A stretch of 64,000 nucleotides of DNA from a virus. Numbering within the stretch: the stretch's first letter is position 1; the number at the start of each line of letters is the position of its first letter. The stretch is taken from positions 1-64,000 of the IMG/VR virus record IMGVR_UViG_3300021364_003460; one strand, written 5' to 3'. Shown in pieces: positions 15,327 through 24,148 of this stretch. A program made the position numbers and the translations under genes. The notes under the pieces were generated by a model that did not search any database, was not told the origin of the DNA, and was given only the letters and a program-made list of their open reading frames with translations.

Positions 15327-17354
15327 ATGAAATTACCAGTTAGTGAACACAAATTAGAAACCAATGTTGAGAATGCTGTTGATGTAGTAATAAGTCAAGA
15401 GCAAAGTAGTAAGATTCTTACTTTCCTTAGAGATAACATTTATGAGTCACCTAAGGAAAGTATGGTTAAAGAATTAATCTCTAATTCATTAGATGTCCAT
15501 GTAGAAAACAATGTAACTAAACCTATTGAGATTACTTTACCCAATACCTTTAATAACTTATTTATTATTAGAGATTTTGGAACAGGGTTGTCTAAAGAGT
15601 TTATGACTACCAAGTATACTCAAGTAGGCTTCTCTACTAAAGAGGAAAATGAGCTATCACTTGGGGCTTACGGTATAGGAAGACTTAGCCCACTAGCCTA
15701 CACTGATGTTTACTACATAGACAGCTACTATGAGTACATTCATAGTAAGTATATGCTAACTGTCTATGATGAAGGAGCTAAAAAGAAAGTAAGTTTACTT
15801 AACCTTGGAGAGTGGGCTAGTAATGAACCTTCAGGATTAAAAGTTAGTATTCCTATTAAAGAGGAAGATTACTACACTATAGAAAGCATAGTTAGAGAGC
15901 ATTGTAGATACTTACACAACCAACCTCCTCTAATCAATGGTAAGCCTGTTGAGTTAGTACCTAAAATTATAGAAGGTAATGATTGGTACATAACCTACGC
16001 TTTCTCTAATTGTATAGTAGGCTTAATAGGAGGAATGCCTAATAAACTAAAAGATATTACAGACTATACTAAATCTACATATAATGAAAGATATACTTAC
16101 AATAGATTAGGTTTAGTTATTAATATACCTATTGGTGGTGTTAATCAAACAGCTAGTAAAGACATTCAAAGAACTAAGTTTACTGAAAATACCATAACTA
16201 AGTTATTATATAAAGTTAAAGCTGAGATAATAGAAGCCTATCAAACTAAACTAAATAGTATAAATAACTTAGTTGAAGCTATCCACTTAATAAGCCCTTT
16301 AGATAGTAGTTTATATAGCCAACTTAAATGGAAACATATAAATTTTAATATCTACTATGGAGTTATTGTAAATCACTGTACAATTAGTAAGCTTAAAAGT
16401 AAAAACAAAGGTAAGTCTTTATATCTTTCTCAAACAAGTGATTACTTACCTATAGCCAACTATTACAAAGTTTACATTAATGATTTAGAAACTCCTAATC
16501 AAAAGATTCTATGTGAACAGTTACAAAAAAAGTGTGGAGATAATGTATATATTATTTCTGATATAGAAAAAGAAGATTTTAATGATGTATACAACTTTCC
16601 CTTATTATCTAGTGTTATTTCTCCAGAAGACTTAATTCCCCCAAAGAAAATAAAAGTTATATCTACTAAGCCTAAAAAAAAAGTAGATACTTCTGAAGTG
16701 ACTACTTATTATCTAAGAGAGAATCCTAGTTTAAAAGCTTACTGCACTTCTAACAAAGAAAGAGTACCTAAATCTCCAGATACTACAAAATATTATCTTG
16801 AGTTAACTGAGAGTAATAAAAAGTTAGTTTGGAATAATAAATTCTACAACCAGCAGGTTAAATATACCAACATTTATCTATTTGAAAACATAGCTAAATT
16901 AGATTTAGAAGTATGGGTAGACTTTCATGACTACTTAAAAGAGAAAATTAGTAAACTTTTAGAGCAGACCTCAAAGCTACTAGAGTTTGTAGACTTTTAT
17001 GATAACTATAATAACTTGTGGAAAATACTAGAATGGTTTAAAGATGTGCAAGATTGTGACTTAAAAAAGTTTTATGAAGAGTGTAATGAACTACTTAAAG
17101 TTTACCATCATTTAGAGTCAGAAGAAGCTAACTTATTAAGACTAGAAGTATATAACCAAACTAAGTTAAATGAACTCAAGCTAGATAATACCTTGCTGAA
17201 AGATTATAGGTACTTAGAAAGTAAGTATCCTTTAATTTTTAAACATTACAGAAGGCACAACAATATTACAGAATACTACGTTTCTTACAGATTTAAAGAT
17301 ACAGAATTGACGTTAGAAGAAGTAAATAACTACATACAATTAGTAAACAAATAA
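15327..17354 (+). CDS. rIIA: RIIA-like GHKL ATPase-fold protein
   Basis: A 675-residue protein. N-terminal GHKL (histidine kinase/HSP90-type) ATP fold: KELISNSLDVH (N box), IRDFGTGLS (G1), GAYGIGRLSPLAY (G2). The C-terminal half is Lys/Asn-rich and helical. Length, fold and the RIIB-like gene 2 bases downstream identify it as a T4 rIIA relative. In T4 the rII proteins act at the membrane, in lysis timing and resistance to prophage RexAB exclusion. ATG 15327 is chosen because AAAGGAGAG precedes it; the in-frame start at 15279 overlaps the terminator. Confidence 0.85.
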   Translation: MKLPVSEHKLETNVENAVDVVISQEQSSKILTFLRDNIYESPKESMVKELISNSLDVHVENNVTKPIEITLPNTFNNLFIIRDFGTGLSKEFMTTKYTQVGFSTKEENELSLGAYGIGRLSPLAYTDVYYIDSYYEYIHSKYMLTVYDEGAKKKVSLLNLGEWASNEPSGLKVSIPIKEEDYYTIESIVREHCRYLHNQPPLINGKPVELVPKIIEGNDWYITYAFSNCIVGLIGGMPNKLKDITDYTKSTYNERYTYNRLGLVINIPIGGVNQTASKDIQRTKFTENTITKLLYKVKAEIIEAYQTKLNSINNLVEAIHLISPLDSSLYSQLKWKHINFNIYYGVIVNHCTISKLKSKNKGKSLYLSQTSDYLPIANYYKVYINDLETPNQKILCEQLQKKCGDNVYIISDIEKEDFNDVYNFPLLSSVISPEDLIPPKKIKVISTKPKKKVDTSEVTTYYLRENPSLKAYCTSNKERVPKSPDTTKYYLELTESNKKLVWNNKFYNQQVKYTNIYLFENIAKLDLEVWVDFHDYLKEKISKLLEQTSKLLEFVDFYDNYNNLWKILEWFKDVQDCDLKKFYEECNELLKVYHHLESEEANLLRLEVYNQTKLNELKLDNTLLKDYRYLESKYPLIFKHYRRHNNITEYYVSYRFKDTELTLEEVNNYIQLVNK

Positions 17355-17355
17355 T

Positions 17356-18204
17356 ATGCAATCAACACACTTTGATAATGGAAAAGTTATTACTGTTTAT
17401 CACAATGATCAAGTATTAACTTTCAATAGAGAAGACAATGAAAGAGTATTCTTACAAGTAAGAGAACTTTACAAAGTAGGTGACTATGAAGCTATTTCTA
17501 AGTTAGTATTAACTGCTGAAAACATTAACCTTAGATATGCTGACAGTGACCTTTCTATTAGTAAAGAAGGTGTAGTCACTATTAATGGAGATGTACTACC
17601 AGCTTCACTTAGCAAAGTAATAGTAGCTTTGTATAAAGAAGATGCCCCTATTGACTGCTTTATTAACTTTTGGAATAATTTAAATCAGAATCCTTTTGCT
17701 ACTACAGTACAAAGATTATATGATTTTATTGAAAGGCATAATATTACTTTACTACCTAACGGAGATTTGTTAATGTATAAGGTAGTTAAAAGAACAGAAA
17801 ATCCTAATGTATTTATAGATATCTGGTCAGAAACAATTAGACAATCTGTTGGGGACACTATACAAGTACCCTATAACAAAGTGGATAATAGAAATGAAGT
17901 GGCTTGCTCATTTGGTTTACACACTTCAGGATGGGATTATGTACCTAAATATGGTAGGGCTATGTCAGGGATTGATGTTTGTATCAATGTTAGTGTTAAC
18001 CCCAAAGATATCTGTGCAGTACCTTATGATGATATCTCTAAAATTAGAGGTAGATGTTATACCATCTTAGGAGTTAATACACAGCTAACTGAGATTAGAC
18101 AGACATACTACAGTCAACAGTTAGAAGATTCTTCTTATGATGAAAATGAAGATTATGATGACTATTGGGATAACGTAGAAGATGACAATGATGAAGATTA
18201 CTAA
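17356..18204 (+). CDS. rIIB: RIIB-like protein
   Basis: A 282-residue protein, close to T4 RIIB length. Conserved core: LYDFIERHNITLLPNGDLLMYKVV, with DNRNEVACSFGLH and a later region VSVNPKDICAVPYDD...IRGRCYTILG. The C-terminal tail is very acidic (Asp/Glu/Tyr). It lies 2 bases after rIIA, as an rIIAB operon. Function is taken from the family. Confidence 0.85.
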   Translation: MQSTHFDNGKVITVYHNDQVLTFNREDNERVFLQVRELYKVGDYEAISKLVLTAENINLRYADSDLSISKEGVVTINGDVLPASLSKVIVALYKEDAPIDCFINFWNNLNQNPFATTVQRLYDFIERHNITLLPNGDLLMYKVVKRTENPNVFIDIWSETIRQSVGDTIQVPYNKVDNRNEVACSFGLHTSGWDYVPKYGRAMSGIDVCINVSVNPKDICAVPYDDISKIRGRCYTILGVNTQLTEIRQTYYSQQLEDSSYDENEDYDDYWDNVEDDNDEDY

Positions 18205-18248
18205 CTAATGATTGGCTCTCTATATGGGGGCTATTAAAAGAAATTTAT

Positions 18249-18554
18249 ATGATTATTCCACAACTACAAAAATACTTTCCTAAAGTTAACTGGGTATATT
18301 TCAGTAAAAAGGAAGATAAGGGTTACTGTACAGGTACTTTAAATGGATGGGAATTTATTTACCATTATAGAGCTGGCTATGGTGACTTTACTATACGGTA
18401 TACAAAATTACAGCATTTAATTTATACTGGGCAACATTATTCTAATCCTCCTAAAGTAACTTGTCTCCATTGGCATACTACATTAGAAGAAGTGTTACAA
18501 GATGCTAAGAATAAGTTAACTATACTAAAAAATAAAACAAGTGAAGTAATATGA
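18249..18554 (+). CDS. Hypothetical FPxxxW-domain protein
   Basis: A 101-residue protein with YFPKVNW and, 20 residues on, GTLNGWEF, resembling the next gene (EFPKLNW, GTLGKL). Both may be single copies of the domain repeated in the 3687-4988 product. Function unknown. Confidence 0.55.
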   Translation: MIIPQLQKYFPKVNWVYFSKKEDKGYCTGTLNGWEFIYHYRAGYGDFTIRYTKLQHLIYTGQHYSNPPKVTCLHWHTTLEEVLQDAKNKLTILKNKTSEVI

Positions 18555-19060
18555 ATGACAGTTCAGTAAACCAAGTAGATGTTTTATTAGATAAATTAGT
18601 AAATGGGCATTCTAGTAACCCTTATTATCTTAAACAAACTCTAAGAGAAATCAGAAGTTTAGTACATCAAGCTAACCTACAAGCTGATGAACTAATAATA
18701 AAAGACTGGTTTAAAGACTTTGACTTTAAAGATACTATAGATACTTTAACTAAAGAGTTCCCTAAATTAAATTGGGAAGAAGATGTCTGTGATACTGGAT
18801 ATTTGACTGAAGGGACTTTAGGTAAATTAACTGTAAGTGTAGAGTATAAAGTTAGTTTTATGGATAGTGTGTTTAAATCAGAGAAAGAAGTAACGCCATA
18901 TTGGGAATTAGATATTTACTTGAGAGATAGTAGTGAATCTGTTATTACTTTATACAACCCTCTGACAAAAAAGTTTGATAACTTAAAACAGGTTATTGTA
19001 GTTATCAAACACACCCTTAAACCTTTATGTAGTTTGTTTAGTAAATTGGAGATTACATGA
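18551..19060 (+). CDS. Hypothetical FPxxxW-domain protein
   Basis: A 169-residue protein, ATGA overlap with the previous gene. A helical N-terminal part, then EFPKLNWEEDVCDTGY and beta strands. Probable relative of its upstream neighbour. Confidence 0.55.
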   Translation: MNDSSVNQVDVLLDKLVNGHSSNPYYLKQTLREIRSLVHQANLQADELIIKDWFKDFDFKDTIDTLTKEFPKLNWEEDVCDTGYLTEGTLGKLTVSVEYKVSFMDSVFKSEKEVTPYWELDIYLRDSSESVITLYNPLTKKFDNLKQVIVVIKHTLKPLCSLFSKLEIT

Positions 19061-19485
19061 TTTCTATCAATGACATCATACCTAAGTTTACTAGCTGGGG
19101 CAACTACTCAGTGCATATTGAATTCTGTATAAAAGGAGGTAAATCAGGTAGAGATATACTATTTAACAACCCTAACTGGGTTCATCAGAGAAATGATAGC
19201 TATAGTGACTTTGTACTTGTAGATGGATTACAGAGGATAACTGCTGTAACTAAATTTATGGGCAATGAGTTAGCAGTATTTGGTGGCAACTTCTTAAAAG
19301 ACTTTACAGGAAGTGTTGGAGATGTAAAAAGACAGATACTCAGAGGACAAAGGTTTACATTTTATATTAATGACTTGCAATCTAAAAAAGAAGTCTTACA
19401 GTGGTATCTTGACTTAAATAGTGGTGGTGTAGTTCACTCACAAGAGGAATTAGATAAAGTTAAAAGAATGTTAAAAGGTATCTAA
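19057..19485 (+). CDS. DUF262-like (ParB/GmrS-N type) protein
   Basis: A 142-residue protein. FVLVDGLQRITAVTKF and YLDLNSGGVVHSQEELDKV match the N-terminal DUF262 fold (D-G-x-Q-R and D/N-x-N-x-G-G motifs) of GmrSD-type and ParB-like NTPases. It is a short, single-domain version without a nuclease partner. Phage copies exist; function unknown. Confidence 0.65.
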   Translation: MISINDIIPKFTSWGNYSVHIEFCIKGGKSGRDILFNNPNWVHQRNDSYSDFVLVDGLQRITAVTKFMGNELAVFGGNFLKDFTGSVGDVKRQILRGQRFTFYINDLQSKKEVLQWYLDLNSGGVVHSQEELDKVKRMLKGI

Positions 19486-19486
19486 T

Positions 19487-19984
19487 ATGGGTTGTCATAC
19501 TTGGTTCTTCAAATCTGTTGATATAACTTATGAACAAGCTAAAAAGTTAGTTATAGACTATTTAACTAATCAATTAGAAAAATGGACTATAGAAAACATA
19601 CTTTATACTGCTCATGAGTTTGGAGACATAAATCCTTATAACTGGACAGAAGATGTAGTTATTAAACAAAGAGCTTACTTTATTAGATGGCTTAATAGAA
19701 TAAAGAGTGGTTTACCTATTTGGAAAGGTGCAGTTTGGTATTTTCTTGCATTAAAAGAAAGTAAAGTTAGTAGATACTATAAAGGTAAATACTATATTGA
19801 CACTAATTATCATGATTACTTTAGAGTAAGTTGGGATTTAGCTAATACAAGATTAACTTCACTTCAAGAAACTTTAGAGTTTTGTGAGAAAAATAAAAAT
19901 GTAGTCTGGTTTGCAGATAATTGGCTTGAAGAAATAACTGAGTTTTGGCAGCTATATCCAGATGGTTTAATTGAGTTTAGTTAA
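19487..19984 (+). CDS. Conserved phage protein with MGCHTWF N-terminus
   Basis: A 165-residue protein starting MGCHTWFFKS, an N-terminus seen in many phage proteins of unknown role. Trp-rich and helical. Starts one base after the previous stop. Confidence 0.6.
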   Translation: MGCHTWFFKSVDITYEQAKKLVIDYLTNQLEKWTIENILYTAHEFGDINPYNWTEDVVIKQRAYFIRWLNRIKSGLPIWKGAVWYFLALKESKVSRYYKGKYYIDTNYHDYFRVSWDLANTRLTSLQETLEFCEKNKNVVWFADNWLEEITEFWQLYPDGLIEFS

Positions 19985-19996
19985 GAAGATAACTAC

Positions 19997-20326
19997 ATGA
20001 CTTGGTATAGATTAACTAAAGACGTAGAGTTAACTTATAATTTTTTAGGTAGATGGGTAGATAGTAAAACTGTAAGCTATAAAAAAGGTAGTTATATAGA
20101 AGGGTTAGAAAGGAAGCTTTACTCAGAGCAAGCTGATTATACTATTACTGAACAGATACCAGAAGACTCTGTAGAAAAGTTTGAATGTAATCCTTATCCT
20201 ACTTTCTATTATGGAGAAGATGGAAATGAATATTATGCTGACTGGGGAGAATGGAAAGAAGATTTACAAAAGTGTGAGTTTGAAGATGACCCTATAAAAA
20301 CAGGAGATAGAGTTTACTTTGAGTAA
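19997..20326 (+). CDS. Hypothetical protein
   Basis: A 109-residue acidic, aromatic protein. Unassigned. The end overlaps the next gene. Confidence 0.6.
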   Translation: MTWYRLTKDVELTYNFLGRWVDSKTVSYKKGSYIEGLERKLYSEQADYTITEQIPEDSVEKFECNPYPTFYYGEDGNEYYADWGEWKEDLQKCEFEDDPIKTGDRVYFE

Positions 20327-20651
20327 CTACCAAATTAACAAACCTTACTGGTATGAAGCTAAATTTAAGGATTTTAAAATAGCTACTATTATAATGGCTC
20401 AACTAAAAGCTAACCTTATAGTGTTTGCTAGTTGGGGCAGTAATAATTATATAGACTTAGGTGATGGTTTAAAGTTTAATGTAAAAGGTAGAAAGTTTAA
20501 AGGTCAAGTAATCATTAAACTTAACTTAGATGATACTTATACTATCTTGTTTGGAAAGATAATTAATAATGAGTGGATTCTAAAAGAAGTATATGAAAAT
20601 GTCTATTGTGACCAACTACATGAGCTGATTGATGGATATGTAGAAACATGA
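20319..20651 (+). CDS. Hypothetical protein with TTG start
   Basis: A 110-residue protein beginning at TTG 20319, just before the previous stop; no ATG is nearby. Beta-rich, unassigned. Confidence 0.5.
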   Translation: MSNYQINKPYWYEAKFKDFKIATIIMAQLKANLIVFASWGSNNYIDLGDGLKFNVKGRKFKGQVIIKLNLDDTYTILFGKIINNEWILKEVYENVYCDQLHELIDGYVET

Positions 20652-20809
20652 AAAATATTACTAAAGAAAAGATACAAGAGTTAGCTAATAAAGGTTTACA
20701 TCAAGCAGAAATAGCAAGGCAGCTTAACTGTAGTAGGGAGAACATTAGACAGTGGTGTAAAAGGTGCAATATTAAACTTACTAAACATAGATATAACAGA
20801 TATGTTTGA
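20648..20809 (+). CDS. Small helix-turn-helix protein
   Basis: A 53-residue protein, ATGA overlap at both ends. IQELANKGLHQAEIARQLNC followed by SRENIRQWCKR is a standard HTH of the resolvase/sigma-4 type. Likely a DNA-binding regulator; target unknown. Confidence 0.65.
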   Translation: MKNITKEKIQELANKGLHQAEIARQLNCSRENIRQWCKRCNIKLTKHRYNRYV

Positions 20810-21074
20810 AGCAGAAGATGAAGGTGTAGATATCTGGATTAAGGTATCTTGTAGAGCAGCTAACTTAGAGAAAGCTAACAAACTAAGTTTTCTTTACTTT
20901 GAAAATGGAGATATTAGAGGGCTTGAAGATGAAGAAGGTAATATTTATGTTCCTCACTTAGCTTTAGATGTGAATAGTGGAGAAGACTTATTAAAGTCTG
21001 AAAAGGAAATAGAAGATAAATTGGGTTTACAAATTGTTGACTATGTAAAGTATGGAATTAGTGAAGTTTACTGA
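20802..21074 (+). CDS. Tandem paralog pair 1, copy A
   Basis: A 90-residue protein. GVDIWIKVSCRAANLEKANKL and the end ISEVY match the next gene, so they arose by tandem duplication. Unassigned. Confidence 0.6.
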   Translation: MFEAEDEGVDIWIKVSCRAANLEKANKLSFLYFENGDIRGLEDEEGNIYVPHLALDVNSGEDLLKSEKEIEDKLGLQIVDYVKYGISEVY

Positions 21075-21076
21075 AG

Positions 21077-21352
21077 ATGATAATTAATGAAAGCCAACAA
21101 ATAGATGTCTGGATAAAAGCTACATTACATATAGCAGACTTAAAGAAAGCTAAACAGTTATCTTTAGAATATGATATGTATGAAAAACCTACCTCACTAT
21201 TAATAGATAATAAAGAGTGGAGTCCTGCTATATGCTTTCATAATATTAAAGATGAAACTGAACCTGTAATCTTTTCTGATGATGAAATGAAAACAGAGTT
21301 AGGTTTAGTCATAAGAGAATACAAGGAAATTAAATTAAGTGAGGTTTACTAA
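21077..21352 (+). CDS. Tandem paralog pair 1, copy B
   Basis: A 91-residue paralog of the preceding gene (QIDVWIKATLHIADLKKAKQL, ending LSEVY). The stop overlaps the next start. Confidence 0.6.
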   Translation: MIINESQQIDVWIKATLHIADLKKAKQLSLEYDMYEKPTSLLIDNKEWSPAICFHNIKDETEPVIFSDDEMKTELGLVIREYKEIKLSEVY

Positions 21353-21627
21353 TGATTATTTGTATTTGGGAAAACTCTGCTTCTTGGGATGAATACGCAA
21401 AACCATATTTGTTAAATACAGAAAAATTAACTAATCAAAAATTAAAATCTATTTTAGAAACAGCCTCTAATGATGATATTCTCTTTTCCTATGATGAGCT
21501 AAAAGGATTAACTTGTGATAAAGAAAATAACTGGCTTCCTAAAATTAAAGAAGATGTTCAGCAATCTATAGTATATCCACCTCAAACAGTAAATAAATTG
21601 TTAACAATAGGATTTGAGGGTTACTAA
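21352..21627 (+). CDS. Tandem paralog pair 2, copy A
   Basis: A 91-residue protein. MIICIWENSASWDEYAKPYL and EDVQQSIVYPPQTVNKLL are shared with the next gene. Unassigned. Confidence 0.6.
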   Translation: MIICIWENSASWDEYAKPYLLNTEKLTNQKLKSILETASNDDILFSYDELKGLTCDKENNWLPKIKEDVQQSIVYPPQTVNKLLTIGFEGY

Positions 21628-21908
21628 TGATTATTTGCATTACAGAAAACTCTCCTTATTGGGATGCTTATGGTATTCCTTATCTAATAGATACTTCTAA
21701 ACTTGATAAAGCTAGTTGGTTTAGGAAGTTATTAGAAGAGACTACAGAAAAATCTATCGTGTTAAAAAAAATAAACAAAATTAAACCATCTTTTGACTCA
21801 TATAGTTATCATGATTGGTTTACTTCTCTTGTTTATGAAGACATACAGCAAGCTATAGTTGAGCCGCCTCAAATGGTAGATAAATTACTTAGTATAGTAT
21901 TTGAATAA
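21627..21908 (+). CDS. Tandem paralog pair 2, copy B
   Basis: A 93-residue paralog of the gene before it (MIICITENSPYWDAYGIPYL; EDIQQAIVEPPQMVDKLL). Joined by a TAATG overlap. Confidence 0.6.
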   Translation: MIICITENSPYWDAYGIPYLIDTSKLDKASWFRKLLEETTEKSIVLKKINKIKPSFDSYSYHDWFTSLVYEDIQQAIVEPPQMVDKLLSIVFE

Positions 21909-21909
21909 A

Positions 21910-22128
21910 ATGAATTGGACTTTTCTTTACTACAGTAATACTAACTGTATTGCTAGTTTCAAAAGAAGACATAACATAGAAAGAGATGGATTTACTCCTT
22001 GTATGTCAATAGATTATGGAGACTGTATTGAAGATATATACAAAGATATTAAAGGAGACTGCTATAGAGAGATTGTGTATACTGACAACACTGAATGTAG
22101 ATTATATAAGAAAATAAATATTAGATGA
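21910..22128 (+). CDS. Hypothetical protein
   Basis: A 72-residue protein, start placed at ATG 21910. Several Cys residues. Unassigned. Ends a run of small genes before a hairpin-rich gap. Confidence 0.5.
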   Translation: MNWTFLYYSNTNCIASFKRRHNIERDGFTPCMSIDYGDCIEDIYKDIKGDCYREIVYTDNTECRLYKKINIR

Positions 22129-22149
22129 CAAAGTAATCCCACTACTTAT

Positions 22150-22230
22150 GTAATTGAACATAGTAGTCTCTTCAATTACGTCAATTTAAAGTCCTGTAAT
22201 CAACTGGTTTTTTGTTTAGAGAACTACAGG
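22150..22230 (+). promoter_or_regulatory. Two hairpins upstream of the RlpA-like gene
   Basis: Stem 1: GTAATTGAA (22150-22158) with TTCAATTAC (22171-22179), a perfect 9 bp without a following T run. Stem 2: CCTGTA (22193-22198) with TACAGG (22225-22230), with TTTTTT in its loop. These may be an attenuator or leader of the secreted protein gene. Confidence 0.35.
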
Positions 22231-22255
22231 CAACTGTTGAATTCAAATTTTATTA

Positions 22256-22684
22256 ATGATTAAAAAACTAATTTCAATTGTATTATCTACAAGTTTAAGT
22301 TTAAGTGCAGTTAACTTAGCAAATATACTGCCAGCAGAAGCTCACCATACTAGAAATTATAAGTTAAGAAGAGCAGTTAGAAGTAATTCATCTCAAGTGG
22401 GTATAGCCTCATGGTATGGTCATAATGATGGTTATCATGGTAGAAAGACTGCTAATGGAGAAAGGTTTAATAAATGGGGTAATACAGCAGCACATAGATA
22501 CCTCCCCTTTGGAACTAAAGTAAAAGTAACCAACCTCAATAATGGTAAATCAACTGTAGTTAGAATAACAGATCGTGGACCGTTTATTAAGAACAGAATA
22601 TTAGATTTATCTTATGGTAGTTTTAGTAAAATAGCTCCAGTAAACCAAGGACTTATTAGAGTTAGAATTGAGAGAGTAAAGTAA
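22256..22684 (+). CDS. rlpA: Secreted RlpA-like double-psi beta-barrel protein
   Basis: A 142-residue protein. Signal peptide: MIKK, hydrophobic core LISIVLSTSLSLSAV, then cleavage probably after LPAEA. Mature part has GIASWYG, GRKTANGERFN, LPFGTKVKVTN and VRITDRGPF, the RlpA barrel with its catalytic-type Asp. RlpA proteins are septal lytic transglycosylases or murein binders. No SPOR domain is present. In a phage it could weaken or remodel the host wall. It is flanked by hairpins and a terminator, as a single-gene unit. Confidence 0.85.
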   Translation: MIKKLISIVLSTSLSLSAVNLANILPAEAHHTRNYKLRRAVRSNSSQVGIASWYGHNDGYHGRKTANGERFNKWGNTAAHRYLPFGTKVKVTNLNNGKSTVVRITDRGPFIKNRILDLSYGSFSKIAPVNQGLIRVRIERVK

Positions 22685-22690
22685 AAATTA

Positions 22691-22716
22691 GGAGGGGCTA
22701 ATTACAGCCCTCTTTT
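22691..22716 (+). terminator. Rho-independent terminator
   Basis: GAGGGGCT paired with AGCCCTC (one bulge), then TTTT, seven bases after the RlpA-like gene. Confidence 0.65.
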
Positions 22717-22732
22717 AGTAAGGAGAGTTAAC

Positions 22733-23004
22733 ATGAAAGTTTTCAACACAAAAGATGACTTTGTAATAGGTTGTGGAAAAAGAGTTAATCCTAGAAGTAT
22801 GTACTATTTACGTATTAGTAAGTTATACAGATTAATAGATATTAAACTTTTACCTTGTTGGCAATTAAGAGTATAGTTTTACAGTCAATTAGTTCCTGCT
22901 GTAGAAAAAGGTATGGGATCTGGTCTTTTAAAGGACTAGGTTTACAAATAGAAATAGATAAAATTTACATCCTTAAGGGAGGTTTACATGAACATAACTA
23001 TTAA
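22733..23004 (+). pseudogene. Small gene with in-frame TAG and frameshift
   Basis: ATG 22733 with a good ribosome site (AAGGAG). TAG at 22874-22876 after 47 codons, then coding-like FYSQLVPAVEKG in the same frame. Near 22911 an A run precedes a frame change to WSFKGLGLQIEIDKIYILKG, ending at TAA 23002-23004. One TAG plus one base lost from the A run would explain it. Probably a decayed gene or sequencing error. Confidence 0.4.
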
Positions 23005-23302
23005 AATTGATGCTCCTAAATTTAAGATAGGAGATTATATTAAGTTTACTAACAGATGTATTGCTGAAGTATATGATTACAATATTGAAGTTTACTCTGA
23101 GTTTAGTTTAAGAAAAGATAAATTAAATGTAGGAAGTCAAGAAGCTTATTATACCTTAGTTGTGCAAGAAAGTTACTGTGATAACTTAATACCTTCTGAT
23201 ATATTGCTATTTAGTAACTTAAAAGTTGATAATGAAGGTAAGAAAATAGAATACACTGGTAAAAGATTTAAACCCAAGGTTGCTTACAACTATAATAAAT
23301 AA
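22988..23302 (+). CDS. Hypothetical protein
   Basis: A 104-residue beta-rich protein with strong ribosome site (AAGGGAGG). FKIGDYIKFTNRCIAEVYDY suggests an SH3-like barrel, as in 25772-26029. Function unknown. Confidence 0.6.
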   Translation: MNITIKIDAPKFKIGDYIKFTNRCIAEVYDYNIEVYSEFSLRKDKLNVGSQEAYYTLVVQESYCDNLIPSDILLFSNLKVDNEGKKIEYTGKRFKPKVAYNYNK

Positions 23303-23313
23303 AGTCTACTAAA

Positions 23314-23494
23314 ATGTCTGCTGGTATGCATTATCATAAGCTTCTTGAGTGTGACTCCATTGCCAAGTCATGTTAACTCTCCTTTATATAATGCTTCAGA
23401 ATTAAGAGAATGCACTAATGGAGGACATGAAGCATACATCTGTCCTTATGGTTGCCACCAAATTTCCTTTGATAGAGAGGTATTACATGAATAA
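23314..23494 (+). pseudogene. Small Cys/His-rich gene with apparent frameshift
   Basis: ATG 23314 opens MSAGMHYHKLLECDSIAKSC to TAA 23374-23376. The frame one base along continues as HVNSPLYNASELRECTNGGH and ICPYGCHQISFDREV to TAA 23492-23494, which overlaps the next ATG in the manner usual here. A single +1 shift near 23368 joins the halves into a roughly 60-residue Cys/His-rich protein, possibly zinc-binding. Confidence 0.35.
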
Positions 23495-23702
23495 ACAATC
23501 AGTTATCTTAACTAAGTGGGTTACAGATTCTAATACTCTATTAGAAGATTACTCTCAATTGATTTTACTAATAGAGCAGCTTTATGAAGTGCACTTACCA
23601 GAAAGTAGAACCTCAGAATTATTAAATCAGATAGACAATATGATAGCTAACTCTGATGTAGGTACTAAGTGGAAATTGACTTTAGAGAAGGTTGAAGAAT
23701 GA
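23487..23702 (+). CDS. Hypothetical protein
   Basis: A 71-residue protein from ATG 23487 (GAGAGG upstream). The longer frame from 23418 overlaps the Cys/His-rich coding sequence and is unlikely. Helical, unassigned. Confidence 0.55.
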   Translation: MNKQSVILTKWVTDSNTLLEDYSQLILLIEQLYEVHLPESRTSELLNQIDNMIANSDVGTKWKLTLEKVEE

Positions 23703-23911
23703 ATGAAGTAATAGCTGAAGAATTAATGAATCAAATTGAGGGGTTAAAACTTATAGAGTATAGTTCAGGTTGGAAGTGGGAGTATAAGGAAAGAGCATTG
23801 TGTGAGTATTACAGTGAAAGCCTTCTTGATGCCTTTATAGACTTTACTAAAACAATCTTAGAACTAAATGATAAGTTAACTAGTGGTGACATTTCTTATG
23901 ATGAAGATTAA
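23699..23911 (+). CDS. Hypothetical protein
   Basis: A 70-residue acidic helical protein, ATGA overlap. Last + gene before the convergent polymerase-like gene. Unassigned. Confidence 0.55.
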   Translation: MNEVIAEELMNQIEGLKLIEYSSGWKWEYKERALCEYYSESLLDAFIDFTKTILELNDKLTSGDISYDED

Positions 23912-23983
23912 AGTCAAATGGCTGAAAGGAAGTTTTCTTCAAAAGGTTGATTTTTCATTTTTAGCTAACTAAAGGGTAGGTTA

Positions 23984-24085
23984 CTGGAAGTGAGAGAACT
24001 AAGGAAAGAGAGATGAGATAGAGGAGACTGAGAGAAGGAAGACTGAAGAAGAGAAGAGTAAGAAGAAGTAGAGATATAGTAGATA
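23984..24085 (+). repeat. Polypurine (GA-rich) tract
   Basis: About 100 bases that are almost all A and G on the + strand, with no usable reading frame. It lies between two converging genes (23911 and 24149). Nothing else is seen in the roughly 237-base gap. Such tracts can form triplexes or R-loops; a function is not shown. Confidence 0.6.
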
Positions 24086-24148
24086 CGTTAATAGGCTAGA
24101 ACCCATACACAGTAAGGATTTCAGCCTAAAAACACAGTTTTGTAGCTT

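Noticed and set aside
23303-23494. Signal-peptide-like protein in one frame (CLLVCIIISFLSVTPL)
   Set aside because: The frame has no start codon after the preceding stop. The hydrophobic stretch overlaps the better MSAGMHYHKLL frame, so it is probably an out-of-frame artefact.
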